The notes below the pieces were generated by a model that saw only the letters and a list, made by a program, of their open reading frames with translations, made no database searches and was not told the origin of the DNA. From assembly GCA_009192285.1 (NCBI GenBank), contig WBVU01000008.1, positions 496,001-560,000 on the forward strand: a stretch of DNA of 64,000 nucleotides, given 5' to 3'. The stretch comes from Morchella semilibera (lineage: Eukaryota > Ascomycota > Pezizomycetes > Pezizales > Morchellaceae). The position numbers and the translations under genes were made by a program. This document shows positions 1 through 11,085 of this stretch, piece after piece. Position 1 is the stretch's first letter. Each line of letters begins with the position of its first letter.

Positions 1-128
1 GTACGGGGAAGTCTTTTACAGTCGGGCATTCTTTTTTGGGGGGGTAACGTTGTTGCCCATTAAATGGGCCTTTTACCCGGGGAATTTTCGTGATCGTTGT
101 CGGAGCGCCGAATCAGGTCCGTTTGGTA

Positions 129-302
129 CTTTAATGCCCGATCGGGGGCCTGATTTCAGCCTTAAAAAGGGCTTAGTGAAAGGTTAGTCTAATAAAGACC
201 TTATTCAAGCCTTTTTAAGAATGATTTGAGGAATATATAAGGTCTTTATTAGACTAACCTTTGACTAAGGCTTATATAGGAATATCCGTTCCGGCGTTAA
301 AG
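129..302. repeat. MITE family A, copy 1 (foldback, TA target duplication)
   Basis: The element is a long imperfect palindrome. The left arm ends in a perfect stretch GGTTAGTCTAATAAAGACCT, which is mirrored at about 241-262 after a short loop. Both ends read CTTTAA(T/C)GCC and are flanked by TA at 127-128 and 303-304, the target duplication expected of Tc1/mariner-type elements. No coding potential is seen. A second copy at 28580-33978 is split by LINE-1, so this copy shows the uninterrupted site. Confidence 0.8.
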
Positions 303-304
303 TA

Positions 305-1260
305 GCTGGTCAAGTTTATTAATCATCTATGTACCTACACATGCTAAGGAGAACACCAAACAAGTCCATGCTATGCCACAAACGGTACCGAGACTCACTG
401 CTTTTTGGGCCCGCGACTAGACTTGGCGTGTACTCGCTGGTCAAGACCTTTTACAACCACAGAGGATTTTCCGGGACGCCGAGACTTGGTAGAAAAAGTG
501 GGAGAGATAGCATAATAGAGCGCCTTTACCAATTGTCAAAACCCGAAATCTAACCTCTGCCACACTAAAAAGTGGGTTGCCGAAACTCAACCCTGACTAG
601 GCGGGGATGTAGGATACGCCTGGATATGTTTATTATACTGTATGTAGTTCATATCCAACCAGCGTATTCCACCGTAAGCGTGAAGAATTATTTACCTACG
701 GGGTTTCCCCGATCATGACTTCCTGATGTGGTTAATCTGGTTACTGGGGGGAAGTGTCATTTTTAGAGTGTCAATTGTCAGATTTGACACGCTCTAATGG
801 TCCCGGGAATCCACATCGCATTCCCGCGCCCCGCTTAGCTTAGCTCCGCGCCCTCGGATCGGACTTCAGGCATCGAGATTAACCCCGCACTGCTTCATCT
901 CGCTTATTTCAATCCCGTCTGTTTTCGGCGTATCTGGTGGGGAGTGCGCTACGGGTGTTGATTACTTAGGCCAAGGTGATGTCAATGGTGTGGCGGCAAC
1001 AGCCTACGAGCAGCACCTCCACCACGAGCAACACTGGATACTAGTTCATGGTGTTTCATACTAGGCAGCTTGACCTTGAAGCTTGAGCCCCTACCAGATA
1101 TTTTGCAAAGCGTTGGGGACAAATCCCCAAGATAGACTATCTCTCAAATAGGCTATCACAGTGTTCTAGGTACCTCCTAGAGCTACTTGACAACATGGTT
1201 CTTCTGATCCTATTCCCGAGACGATTGGGATCAGGCTCTGTTCGGTTGACATTGAGTTGG
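305..1260. other. No gene seen; diffuse old repeat
   Basis: Only short open frames without recognisable protein character. The stretch around 655-800 shares short blocks with 4357-4500 (for example AGCGTATTCCAC and GTGTCA/TGACAC stretches), suggesting two ancient diverged copies of one repeat. Confidence 0.35.
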
Positions 1261-1265
1261 TTGCG

Positions 1266-1345
1266 ATCTATGGATTGGATAAAAAGAACCCCTCCGGAGG
1301 TGATTATTTTATTAGGCCCAATCCATAGATTACAACAAATCTATG
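1266..1345. repeat. Hairpin ATCTATGGATTGG, with a third half-site
   Basis: An exact inverted repeat: ATCTATGGATTGG near 1267 pairs with CCAATCCATAGAT near 1319, and a third direct copy of ATCTATGGATT follows at about 1339. It lies about 120 bp upstream of a transposase remnant and could be a terminal structure of that element; this link is inferred from proximity only. Confidence 0.5.
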
Positions 1346-1461
1346 GATTCGATTGAATATGAAGAATTACGTGGTATAAATCCTAGGGAGATCAAAAAAG
1401 GTGACAAAAACTTGGTTTCTGGTGGGCGTGTCCTGGTAGCTGAGCTAAATGTGTTGGGCAA

Positions 1462-1719
1462 GTGTGGGAGAATTTCTTTTCATTACCGGAGAAGAGAGAA
1501 GTGGTTGTAAATGCTTTTAGGAAAATAGGCTTATCTCTGCCTATTGACGGGTCATGTGATAATAAAATAGCTGTCAAAGGAATAAAACCAGATAAGATTC
1601 ATATTGGAGATTGGCAAGAAACTGGGGAGGAAGATACGGAAACCCAGGGCATTGATCTTGAACAAGAGATTGGGGCCGCGGATGACTTCAATGATGCAAT
1701 GGATTTAGTTGACAAGTAA
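1462..1719 (+). pseudogene. Pogo/DDE_1-like transposase C-terminal remnant
   Basis: An 85-codon open frame resembles the C-terminal part of fungal pogo-type (DDE_1) transposases. Residues 17-35 read VNAFRKIGLSLPIDGSCDN, like the conserved A-F-R-x-C/I-G-I-S...-D-G-S/T-E-D segment, and about 13 residues later GDW appears; the tail is acidic. The catalytic DDE region and the helix-turn-helix N-terminus are absent, so this is a 5'-truncated fossil. The first Met is only the first in-frame ATG. Assignment is by memory of family motifs and is moderate. Confidence 0.5.
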
Positions 1720-2321
1720 ATTAATGTATTTGATATCTTCGCAGACTTGGCCTAAAAAATCTTTACCCTAAGCGCTAGGATGTTTGGGGTTAGTTGCGGG
1801 AAGAAGTACCGGCTCCCGGGAAGGGTGATATTTCTTGGGTCCTTTCATATTCTATGGGGTTTGTCATACGCGTTAATAACGGGTCTTCTCCTTTCGGTAT
1901 TAATAGGGGGCTCACCCCCTCGATCTTGTACTTTCTCTTCCTTTCTTCTTTACGCAACGTCTTCTTCTTCCAGCACTAAAACAGATACATACGTCAAGAA
2001 TTTGTTCCGCTACAATAGTCAATATCACGAATAGTGGTGACTGAAGGGCGCAGCGGTCCATTTTAAGAAACAGTGGGACCGCCCACGACCATTCCTCACC
2101 CAGCAGTATGTACCTACACAGCTCCCATTCCCCCATCCAGTACTGCCCATGTAACGTATTTCACCGTGTGCCCGCTCATCAACGAAGAACGCGCCATACA
2201 AGGACATTAGCAAAAAATCACCGTCCTCGGCTCCACAGAGGCGAGGGGGCCCAGGGAGTACAGGAAGGAATTTTGTCCCTGTGGAGGACATATCTCTCGC
2301 GGAGCTCACCGAGCATTATTA

Positions 2322-2437
2322 GAGACTTTGCGCAAATAGAGCCAGCTCCATTTTCCAGTAACCTGATTGATGCCGATCCCATAGTCTGCCAATCAGATAA
2401 TCGAAATATAGAGCTGACTCCATTTGTGCAAAGTCTC
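2322..2437. repeat. MITE family B (palindromic, TA target duplication)
   Basis: The arms GAGACTTTGCGCAAATAGAG and, reversed, GAGACTTTGCACAAATGGAG run about 55 bp each with few mismatches and leave almost no loop. The element is flanked by TA at 2320-2321 and 2438-2439. It is non-coding, and open frames crossing it on either strand mirror each other and are spurious. Confidence 0.75.
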
Positions 2438-2617
2438 TATCTGATAGCCTCTGCTCGGCGAGCAAACACGTATCTTTTGCCACATTACGAGTCACTTTAG
2501 AGCCTTGACCAATTCTTGGCCGGTAGACTGACGTCACGGTGGCGATTAGACAATTGATGCGGCAAATGGCACCTCGCGCAGGCTAACATGCCGCGCGGGA
2601 CCGCTTTTTATTCATGC

Positions 2618-2743
2618 TATCTAAATCTACTCCACATGCCTTCCGCGGAACTGTTCCCGCGGTCTTGCTGACCGAGATGGGGGAGCCGGAGGGATGGGGT
2701 AGACATCGCGCTTAAGTCCGGATGTGGTGGATTTAGATCCGGG
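2618..2743. repeat. Short inverted repeat (possible MITE)
   Basis: TCTAAATCTACTCCACATGCC at the left is mirrored by a near-copy whose complement lies at about 2718-2742 (GGATGTGGTGGATTTAGA). The arms are imperfect and no target duplication was found. The segment after it (about 2886-2945) resembles 38160-38225, so this area is dispersed repeat. Confidence 0.4.
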
Positions 2744-2978
2744 CCCCCAGCCCCGACGACGTCAGGGATCACATTGGGTGCCTAGTACTTTGGACAGTTC
2801 CCTTGGGCTTCCGTGGGGATTGTGGGCTGTCTCGCGGGACCGGTATCTTGTCCGTACCCCAGTTGGGCACATACTCAACGACCTGGGTCGGGGTCGTAGT
2901 CTGCACGCTAAAGAGTTCCCCGGGCAGGAAACCGTTGTGCATACATACAACTGACGAGGCCTGTTAGAGTAGTCTCAT

Positions 2979-3085
2979 ATTAGAGCGTATTGGCTAGCAA
3001 CTTCTGAGTCTTAATATTTAGCTCTTGGCGACCGGTTTTTGGTGTGGATAGCCCGCCAAGAGCTTAAAATTTGAGCCCAAAATTC
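2979..3085 (+). repeat. Dispersed repeat R1, copy 1
   Basis: Contains an internal hairpin GCTCTTGGCG...CGCCAAGAGC around the segment TTTTTGGTGTGGATAGCC. The same sequence occurs in reverse complement at 63202-63310 with few changes, including the left edge TTAGAGCGTATTGG. No coding potential is seen. Confidence 0.75.
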
Positions 3086-3595
3086 TAGAGTATGAGTATG
3101 CCAACACGTTCTATTGAGAGGTCGTTACATGCAAAGGCCTGCGTCATTGGGGTGCTGATCCGATCTCGCCCACAGTCACTTGCGAAAAGCTTTAGACAGT
3201 GGCCGTGGTTGCAACAGCAGTAGGTGTCTACAGACTTACCCGTAGTATAGTGTCCTATACAACGGACTATCGATGGGGTACGGGACTATGACAGGTAGTC
3301 TGTTGCAACCACCACGGCTTTTCGAAAGCGACTGTATCCGAGATCCAACTTCCCATCTCAATAATACCTTCAGTGTCCATAAGGCTGAATATGCATCCTG
3401 TTGCAGTAAGCGGGTGAAGGAGTCCGCATTTCTCAGCGCAGATGCGCGATCTCCCTGTGATGTATAGCCTCCACCGGGCATAAACATACCAGCGAGCATT
3501 AAATAAGACAGATATCCATCAAGATTGAGACAATCAGCCTTTAGGTCCGCATTTCTCGGCGTTGATGGGCACTGTGATCTCTCGGCAATGTATTG

Positions 3596-4012
3596 TCGGG
3601 TTACAAAAATAACTACGCACCTCAATTTATATGGAAAAACAACGGTTTTTGAGGGTATCTTCTCTACAAATTCCACTCCAAACCATGTTAGGAGTACTAC
3701 AACTCTAAAACTCGGGAATTATGGATATATGGTTACATTACTAATACCTTGTGTATTTGCGATGTTACGCACTGCCAAATTTGTTGAGCTTTGTATGGTT
3801 GCAATGTGGGTTACTAAAAAAGGCTCATTCCGGAAACCCACCACTCCACAACCATATCAGATATAGTTGTGATAGGTATATGGTTCTGTTCCTAGCAATC
3901 TGAAGATATTCTATTGATGTTACAAACTCCATGCTGGTATATCTAGACAATATACCCTCAAATGAGGTTGTCTTTCTATACAAATCGGGGTGCGTGGTTA
4001 TTTTTGCAACCG
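3596..4012. repeat. Large foldback element with about 77-bp arms
   Basis: The left arm 3596-3672 is the reverse complement of the right arm 3936-4012 at roughly 75-80 percent by eye. Shared blocks include TACCCTCAAA, GGTGCGT(A/G)GTTATTTTTG and CAACC. The 260-bp core shows no recognisable protein. The flanks carry three copies of GTCCGCATTTCTC (3421, 3546, 4099), suggesting the region was built from duplicated modules. Confidence 0.6.
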
Positions 4013-4869
4013 GCAGTAGTCCTCATTCCAGTTCTGATGGCATCAACCGGGCTTGCATTGGGAAAAATTGGGAAGGTTGTGAGGAATCCGCCCTTGAGTC
4101 CGCATTTCTCGGCGCCGATGCTCGAATTCTCAGCGCTAGTTGTGATTGGGCCCGCGGGAAGTGCTAGGAGGGGGTATTTGCCAACCGTCAATTCCGAGAA
4201 TTTACAAACTCTGTGTCTAAAAAGTGGGAACCGGAACTGTAGGTTTTCAATTCAAGCGGGTCGAGGTACTGGGGGTAGTTATGTCAGGAGGACCGCAATT
4301 ACCCTGTTTTTACATAACCAAATTTAGCATCATGGGTATGGACATGAAGTCTTGACAGCGTATTCCACAGGTAGCGTGACAGGCCGTCTGATTTCCAGAG
4401 TTCTTCTGCTATACCGTTAACCAAATTGATTTGGCCACTGAGGGGAGCTGTCAATTTTGCCCCCCGCAAGTGTCAAACCTGAAGAGTCAACATTCGAAAT
4501 TGACGGTTAGCAAATACTCCCTCCCAAAAGGAATCACCTGTGTACTATTAAGTATTTAGGTGCAACGACCTTGCTGATGCGCTTGTTGGGTGCTGCGCAG
4601 GATTGTATTATTGAGGTTCAATTGATTAGTAGTGATATAAACTCTGATGAAGGGAAGCGATACATCGGTCCCAGGTAAAAAAAACCCTCCACCAGCTCCC
4701 CCACTAAAGGCTACCAAAAATCACACTAGTCAAAAAGGAATTCATAGGTATTCAAACCCCGCGCCCCTATTGCGGCTAAACTAATTTCAGTTCGGCCGTA
4801 ACTTTGGGACTCCAACTTACCTTTGGTACCGTTTTGCGCTGCAGCAATGATATTACTCTAGTTATAGTG

Positions 4870-5011
4870 TGGCTCCGGAAGTCTTGAACCTGGTCCTCGG
4901 GACGGGGGACGGACAACTCCTTGGCGCGAGGGCTAGGGTTTCTATTGTCAAGAATAAACGTGCCTATTTCCCCCCCCAAAGCAACAGACAGGTTCAAGAC
5001 TCCCGGAGCCC
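4870..5011. repeat. Inverted-repeat element, 22-bp arms
   Basis: GGCTCCGGAAGTCTTGAACCTG at the left pairs with CAGGTTCAAGACTCCCGGAGCC at the right with one mismatch, around a 98-bp non-coding core. No clear target duplication was found at the edges, so the class is open. Confidence 0.55.
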
Positions 5012-6690
5012 TACTCCACATAGATTGACGTCGAAAGGTGGACTCATATTATCACATCCACTCGCCCCCAACTTACATAGCTTGGAAGTCTTGTGAATAA
5101 AAAGGATATGACGACGATTCAGGGAAACCAAACCTATGGCTCCAAGAAAACAATCTGCGTATAAATCATATCAGCGCATACACGTACATATGGTATAATT
5201 ATAATCGGGTTAACTTATACTACATCCAAAGATCACGAACCATACACCCCCGCGGTAGTTCTTTTTCCTCTAGCCCTTTCCTATTGGGTTGATACCCTCC
5301 TCTGTTGAACTAATATGCTCCTCTATCTGTGTACCCTCACCCCATTACATGATGAAGATACCAGCTCGCTGTGACGCAAATATTTCTATAAGTTGGTTTG
5401 CTATTGTAGAAGTATACACTCGTGAACGCATAAATTCGTACGCGTGGAAGGATCGATTTACTATTGCGAGAGTCCGTACTTGGTGCAGTGGAAGGTCAAG
5501 GCGGCATACTGCGACTGGAGGTCCGCCTACCAGTAGGGATACACACTCCGAACCCGAATCGAATCTTCATCTTCACCATAGTAACGGATATTTCGTAGGT
5601 GATAGACAGAATTATGTAGGGGGATCTAGAGGCGGTTCCCCGGCTACTAAGGGCGTTAAACGTTTAGGGGAATCGAGCTTCAGTTGGTTCCGACGGTTGT
5701 CAAGGGCGAATTACATGCATTCTCCTAGCTTCCGGGCCTTATGCGGATCAAAGTATTGCGTTCCGGCGTTGAAGTACACCCGTGTGGGGGAGGTGAGGAA
5801 ACAACGACCCGACAACAAAAACCGTCCCTTATAACGAGTTCGGCACCTAGTGAGGCCATGAAAGATGGTAAATGCACTTCAGAAGCAATTGTATCTACTC
5901 TCCTTCTCATTTTGTAACTAAAGTACTTCTCCTCATTCTGGGGTTCGGCAAGGCTTTGTCCCGTCACCTTTTCATACAGGTGTACAGCCGTGTCTATGAA
6001 GTTTTCGGGACCCCCACCATCCCTCCAACTAGGATATCATGACAAGAATGAACTTTTCGTAAGTATGTAAGTGGAAACACTGCTAAAGGTTGCAAATGTC
6101 TAAATAATGAAATTCTAGAAAACCTCTATTTTGGGTGTTTACCCTTGATCCTTTTTCTCGAGTTTTTACAATTAATTCTAGTCAACAAATGATCCACTGA
6201 ATATTAACATAGAACTATCAGAAAACAAATATATAGAACAGAGTCAATTTTACCTATACTGAAGGCCCTGCCAATATAAGTTTGTGGTTGGTGGAATCAA
6301 AAATCGAGTTCGTTGCTCTGGGGGCTCCGGGAAATCCATAGACACGGCTTTTGTTCGGTTGTACAAATGTACGAATAGGTTGGTTACATGTGTTTCTAGG
6401 ATCTACTCTGGCGCATGTTGCAGCAGCCCACGATATAACACAGGCATTGCGCACTGACCAATCAAAACTCCCTCACCACAAATGCCCTCACTGCCTGGTT
6501 CAGTTCAAATTTGATATCACAGAAAGCCCCTCGATTCCCGCAACTTTTATCATATGCAACGTGGGGGGGGGGGGGTTTCTTGGCGCGAGGTTTTACATGA
6601 CTGATTTGAAGCATTTGTCCCGATTCATAGCTATGTCAGGGGCGTATGAGACATTCGCGAAATGTGATCTTCAGTTTTTGCTTTATATTA
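5012..6690. other. No supported gene; one unsupported 181-codon frame
   Basis: An open frame at 5289-5834 (plus) has no domain I recognise and no codon-bias or promoter support. It may be chance or a remnant. A 10-G run occurs near 6563. Nothing else stands out. Confidence 0.3.
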
Positions 6691-6695
6691 TGTTC

Positions 6696-6860
6696 GGGTA
6701 AATTGTTTACTGCATTATCAGTCTTGAAATTACTTGTAAATGGCATAAACTTCGCTGAATGCTGCTTTATTCCAGTCAATCACTTCCTAAACAGGCAACG
6801 CTAGTGCATGAGAGAGATTTTGCGAATGTCTCATACGCCTAGGACATAAATACACCCGTA
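6696..6860 (+). promoter_or_regulatory. Upstream module shared with the F-box gene
   Basis: This segment aligns, with a few deletions, to 24759-24880 upstream of the F-box/ankyrin gene. Shared blocks are CGGGTAA..TGTTT.CTGCATTA.CAGTCTT, CTGAATGCTGCTTTAT, GCATGAGAGAGAT and TACGCC.AGGACATA. In both places it precedes a coding start by a few hundred bases or less. It is therefore likely promoter sequence carried by duplication, although the downstream proteins are unrelated. Confidence 0.6.
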
Positions 6861-6939
6861 TTTCTCATTTACTTTTCATCAACACATCCATCTCTCCTCC
6901 TCCTCTCCTTTCGGTATTTTTCCTCCTCAATAACTTCAA

Positions 6940-7473
6940 ATGGCTCACAGTGAGGTCATTGCTGGTCTAGTCACCGTCTCTCAAGATGAGCACGCTGTGC
7001 TCACCATCCTCGGCAAATATGTGGTGGCATCTTACAATAAATCGACCTGGATAGTGCAACCTATACCCAGTGATAACACTAGAAGGGAGTTCGCCCTGGT
7101 TGACGCCAAAGACGGCCAGCAACTCGCATTTACACTCTCCACCACCCCCGATCCGACTGGCGCCTATAATATACTCGCGGAGCCACTTCAATGCCCTCCG
7201 TCGAAGGAACAATGTTGGACTATGGAGGATGCAAACAGGTGAGAGAGCGTGTTACCTCCCTTTAATTACGGTCATTGAAATTAACCACGGCAATTACGTT
7301 ATGGTAGGGATCTAGATATGGTGGACGCAAGATTGCAAAGTGTTGCGATGAGCAAACTTTCAGTTGCCATCCAGGGAGATGTGTGGCTGCCGGAGGGGAA
7401 GCCTGTCTCAGGCTTTCCGATCAGCTCCAAAAAGAAGATGAGATGGATTTTTCAATATCACTTTTCAGAATGA
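6940..7473 (+). CDS. Small spliced gene of unknown function
   Basis: Exon 1 (6940-7238) starts with ATG after a pyrimidine-rich leader typical of fungal 5' regions (CATCTCTCCTCCTCCTCTCC). It ends at a GTGAGA donor (7239). Two acceptors keep an open frame. AG at 7306-7307 gives 154 residues ending at 7473. AG at 7314-7315 gives an alternative second exon with several cysteines, ending at 7532. I list the first because it needs the shorter intron (69 bp), but the choice is open. The N-terminal 99 residues show a pattern suggestive of a beta-rich fold (short hydrophobic strands, a Q-C-W motif near residue 92). No signal peptide is evident. The gene lies directly downstream of the duplicated upstream module at 6696-6860. 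Function is not assignable. Confidence 0.42.
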
Positions 7474-7532
7474 GAGGTGTATGGTATATCTTGATGGCTC
7501 CGGTTGCTGTTGGACTCCAATTTCAGCATTAG

Positions 7533-8410
7533 GAGGGTTGTGGGACTGGTGGACGGGGGTATGCTTGGTGATTAGGTAGTCTATATTGGGGAACACTTTT
7601 CCATATCAGCTGTCTGCTTTGATGATATTATCATATAGATCCTAGCTGAGCATCTTTATCCATTAGTCTGTCACTGCAGCAGACATTCTGGTTGTGGGTT
7701 CTATAGATATAGTAAGTTAACTAAGATTTGGGTTTTAATTGAGATATATCAGTGACATTAAACCAGATTTAGTATGTCATAAGGTTCTCCTAGCTCCTCA
7801 TGATAGCCTCTTGTTTATATAGTACCATCTCGGTGTACGTACGGTTATGTAGACTATCGAAGCACTGGGCTGGCGCCGGCAAGAGATCCAGATCTAAGGG
7901 TTGACCTTGCTGACAAGTACAAAGGGGTAAATCTCGTTAGCTATAGAAGCCGTAGAGCCGACTCATGTCCGAGACTGTAGATCTAGAGTAAATTCTCTCC
8001 TTCTAAGAGAGAATCGGGGGATTAGAGGGGACGTTGCGCAGAATGTAAGACTGCTGAACAATTCTTTTCTTCCCTCTCCGATCATGATTCCAGAATCGAG
8101 TACAGTAGATCACAACGATAACTCCCTACATCGACATTTCTGTTCCCAGTTTAGTAGACGCGCTCCTATCCAAGACATTATTTCACTTTCTTTTCCTCGG
8201 CCGGCAAAAACAAAAAATAACACACCCCGATAGGACCGTACCTAGTCCAGGACGCGTACTCTAAACGGACATTAACGCCTCTTACAGGTAGGCAGGCAGG
8301 CACAAGAGGGAATGCGGCCACGCAATTGAATTGCAACCAGGCAGTCATATTGTAATGGGGATGGACAAAAGGCCTTCTCGCGTGGGCGCTTCCTCATCAC
8401 GTCAACTCTA
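7533..8410. other. No gene seen
   Basis: Moderately AT-rich sequence without recognisable coding or repeat structure; frequent stops in all frames. Confidence 0.4.
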
Positions 8411-9265
8411 TTGTTGAGCCACAAATGCGTTGTCATTTAATACGCAGCAGCAGAAACAATGCAGTATTCTGCCAAGATCCCCAAACAGCATTAGATGAAC
8501 CACACTCCCCCAAAGACCCGCCCTTCCAACGTAAGCCATGCCTCCAAACTCCCCGTTCTTACAACATAACCTTTAGTCCTTTTGGGTTATTGGGTGAGGG
8601 TTCATGCCCTGAGTAATAGTTTCTCCGCTTGCACCAATATACCAGCCATCCCATAATATAGGTGTTTTACCGCCTGGGCCCAGATTCGTTGAACCTGCTC
8701 GAAGGGCATCTCGTGGCCAGGCGTGGTGCGAAGGGGTATTACCAAATAGGAATAGACCTTAACAGCCATAAAATAGAAGCTGGAATATTGGTATCGCGTA
8801 GTCAAGGACCTACTATACAAGCCTATCGCTGGTCCACCAACTTTCCTCTCCAAATCCGATTGACTCCATTGCACCTCTCGCAATCCAAGACGTCGTAGTT
8901 GTTCCTCAGTCATATAGACGGGAGCTCGAAGAGTTGAAAGAGGTGTAAGAGAGCTTGAAAGCATTATACCTTTACAACCGCCTTTCTTCCCCAAGGGTTG
9001 ACTGTCTTTCTTTGTCCATGATGTGTAGGCCCATCGTTGGAATGGAAAGTGCACTCATCGTGGGTAACAGTAGCAATAGGGCGTCCGTTGGTATTAGCCT
9101 GGACCTCTGCCACTATACGTATAAGTTGACCATTCTCACCAGATTCCAACATTCAAGGTTCTAAGTACTCCAACAATTCTATACTTCACGACATCCTAAC
9201 GTTCATGTCCATCCTTATACCCACCCTTCCGAACCTGCCTCCAGCTTTTGAGATGGTGTACTTAA
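8411..9265 (-). pseudogene. Decayed IS630/Tc1-like DDE transposase
   Basis: Reading the minus strand and changing frame several times gives a series of motifs in the expected order for a fungal IS630/Tc1-type transposase: KGGYKDGHER followed by DVVKYR (about 9240-9195), VTHDECTFHSNDG (about 9065-9030, with the first catalytic acid), then W...K..QPLGKKG and GIMLSSSLTP (about 9015-8945). A degraded GYW..EK.L segment follows near 8630, PKGLK..L.ERG.W near 8570-8520, and a Cys-rich terminus followed by LNDNAFVAQQ near 8440-8411. At least three frameshifts and several stops separate these, so it cannot be functional. The order and spacing of motifs, rather than one open frame, carry the call. The superfamily name is from memory of motifs; no search was run. 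Confidence 0.6.
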
Positions 9266-9489
9266 AACAGATTTCTTCTAGTGGTGTAGAATAACGGAGG
9301 GGTTCATGACTTTATTGTTTATCCAGGTCCTCAAAAGCAAGTACTTTGAAAGGATATTTTTCCGAGCACATGATGAAAGGAGAAGAACTTTGCGTGATGG
9401 GGGAAGAAGAAGAATAGAATTCCTACAAGCGAGGGAGAGAGCTCCCTATTTATAGTCCCTTCGTTCACTGACTAGATAGCAACCCGTAG

Positions 9490-9600
9490 AGCCCAAAGGA
9501 AACCCCTACGAGAAATACCGAGCATTGACTCATAAGAAACCCTGTAACCAAACCCCATAAAACATAACAGAAAACATGACTAATCTTCACGCAACATAAC
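9490..9600. repeat. Dispersed AT-rich repeat, copy 1
   Basis: Shares TAAGAAA(C)CC(C)TGTAACCAAA(A)CC and neighbouring blocks with 23105-23210 in the same orientation, and more weakly with the reverse complement of about 12960-13035. Class unknown. Confidence 0.4.
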
Positions 9601-10435
9601 TCAGAATCGCACTACGCCGTGATGAGACCCTATTCGGGTAAGCGAGGTGGTAGGAGCCGAGGCGTGATAAGAATGTTGAAAGTGGGGAGAACTAAGTTCT
9701 TGATTGTTGGGAAGGAAGACCACACGGGAGATGTGTAAAGGGATATCTCAGAAGTCACTAAGATATGGCTAATGCTAAGCGATAGTTCTGTAGCGTTTAA
9801 ACTTGTAATATTGTAGACCGGATTCCGTTCGCTTGAGAGGATGATGATTCCCCTAAGACGACGGGAATCCTACTAACTATTTATACATGAAGGATTCCCC
9901 TTAAACCCGCTAACTCCTCCAATAGCAAATCTCCCGCAATGCCTCCGCTTACTGCTCCGACTTCCTACGAGGTGGGGTAATCAAGAGTCAACTCATGAGG
10001 TGTGGTAGTGGTTGCCGAGTTATAACCGAACCCCGCTTCTGGGCGTACATCACTCTTCCATCGTGCCGTCATACCAGGACAATACCATTGTACTACCAGT
10101 ACCGCACTTCCAAGCAATCCTGTAACAAGATGGATGTGGGGTTGTTGAGATTAAAAGAACTCTGGACAGGAATTGAGAGGGGGCGAAGGCAGAGATGCTC
10201 ACTTGATTTTTCTTGTCGCGTTAATTGCTTTGCTTTTCCTTTATATTGCTATTTCTTCACTCTTCTCTTGTGCGGGACCAGCCAATTGCAATCTCGATCG
10301 CGGTGGGGGAGCCCTGTGGTACATCGATTTGTATGGTGACACGGTAATCTATCCCGGGTACGGGGATAAGAAATGATAATTCTGCATGTTTTGGGCTCAA
10401 AAAGTGAAGTTATCTTTCGCACTGGATATAGACCG
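9601..10435. other. No supported gene
   Basis: A 67-codon frame ending at 10376 encodes a hydrophobic segment (about residues 11-31) followed by a short polar tail, but it has no ATG in frame, so I do not call it a gene. The rest is unremarkable. Confidence 0.3.
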
Positions 10436-10439
10436 AAAT

Positions 10440-10595
10440 ATATCCTAAAAGGACGATATATATATATCCTGATAGGACGATATATATATATTCTGATAGG
10501 ACGATATATATCCTGATAGGACGATATATATATCCTGATAGGACGATATATATCCTGATAGGACGATATATATATCCTGATAGGACAATATATAG
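10440..10595. repeat. AT-rich minisatellite, about 20-22 bp unit
   Basis: At least seven imperfect copies of TCCTGATAGGACGATATATA with variable length of the TA run. Non-coding. Confidence 0.85.
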
Positions 10596-10940
10596 GCAGG
10601 ATTATGCCCAGTCCCTAGCCGCGCCTAGCTGCCGCGCTCTGCGGAGTCATCACGAACTTTTTCAGCTTCATCACTCGATCATCACTAAATCACTATATGC
10701 ATCACCGCCCACATCAATAGCACCTTCAGACCATCCCTTCCATCATTGGGCTTGCCAGAGTTGGGGAACACAATAACTACAAGAAGTATTTGCAAATGAA
10801 TCTGAGCAAAACAGGTTGGGGTTTATCCACTACTGTTCTAATGATCTTGATAGTTGGCATCCATGATGGTGAGGGTGAGAAGCTGATGGTGATAGCGATG
10901 GCGATAATGATAATGATGGTGATGATGGTATTAGTGGTTT

Positions 10941-11085
10941 AGCTTGCTGCCCTGCCGTCCCTGCCGTCTCCACCGCCCTGCCGTCCCTGCCGTCCCCGCC
11001 GCCCTGCCGTCCCCGCCGCCCTGCCGTCCCCGCCGCCCTGCCGTCCCTGCCGTCCCTGCCGTCCCTGCCGCCCTGCCGCCCTGCA
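10941..11085. repeat. GC-rich minisatellite (CTGCCGTCC units)
   Basis: Tandem copies of a 9-base CTGCCGTCC unit mixed with 6-base variants (CCGCCG, CCTGCC). Both strands stay open across it (Pro/Ala-rich on plus, Gly/Arg-rich on minus), which is a property of the repeat and not evidence of a gene. It follows a GATGGTGAT-rich stretch at 10863-10935. Confidence 0.85.

Noticed and set aside
5289-5834. 181-codon plus-strand frame
   Set aside because: No domain, signal, splice or composition support; surrounding DNA looks non-coding.
10173-10376. Small membrane-segment protein
   Set aside because: No in-frame ATG; the frame opens at TTG and has no upstream exon with a matching splice.
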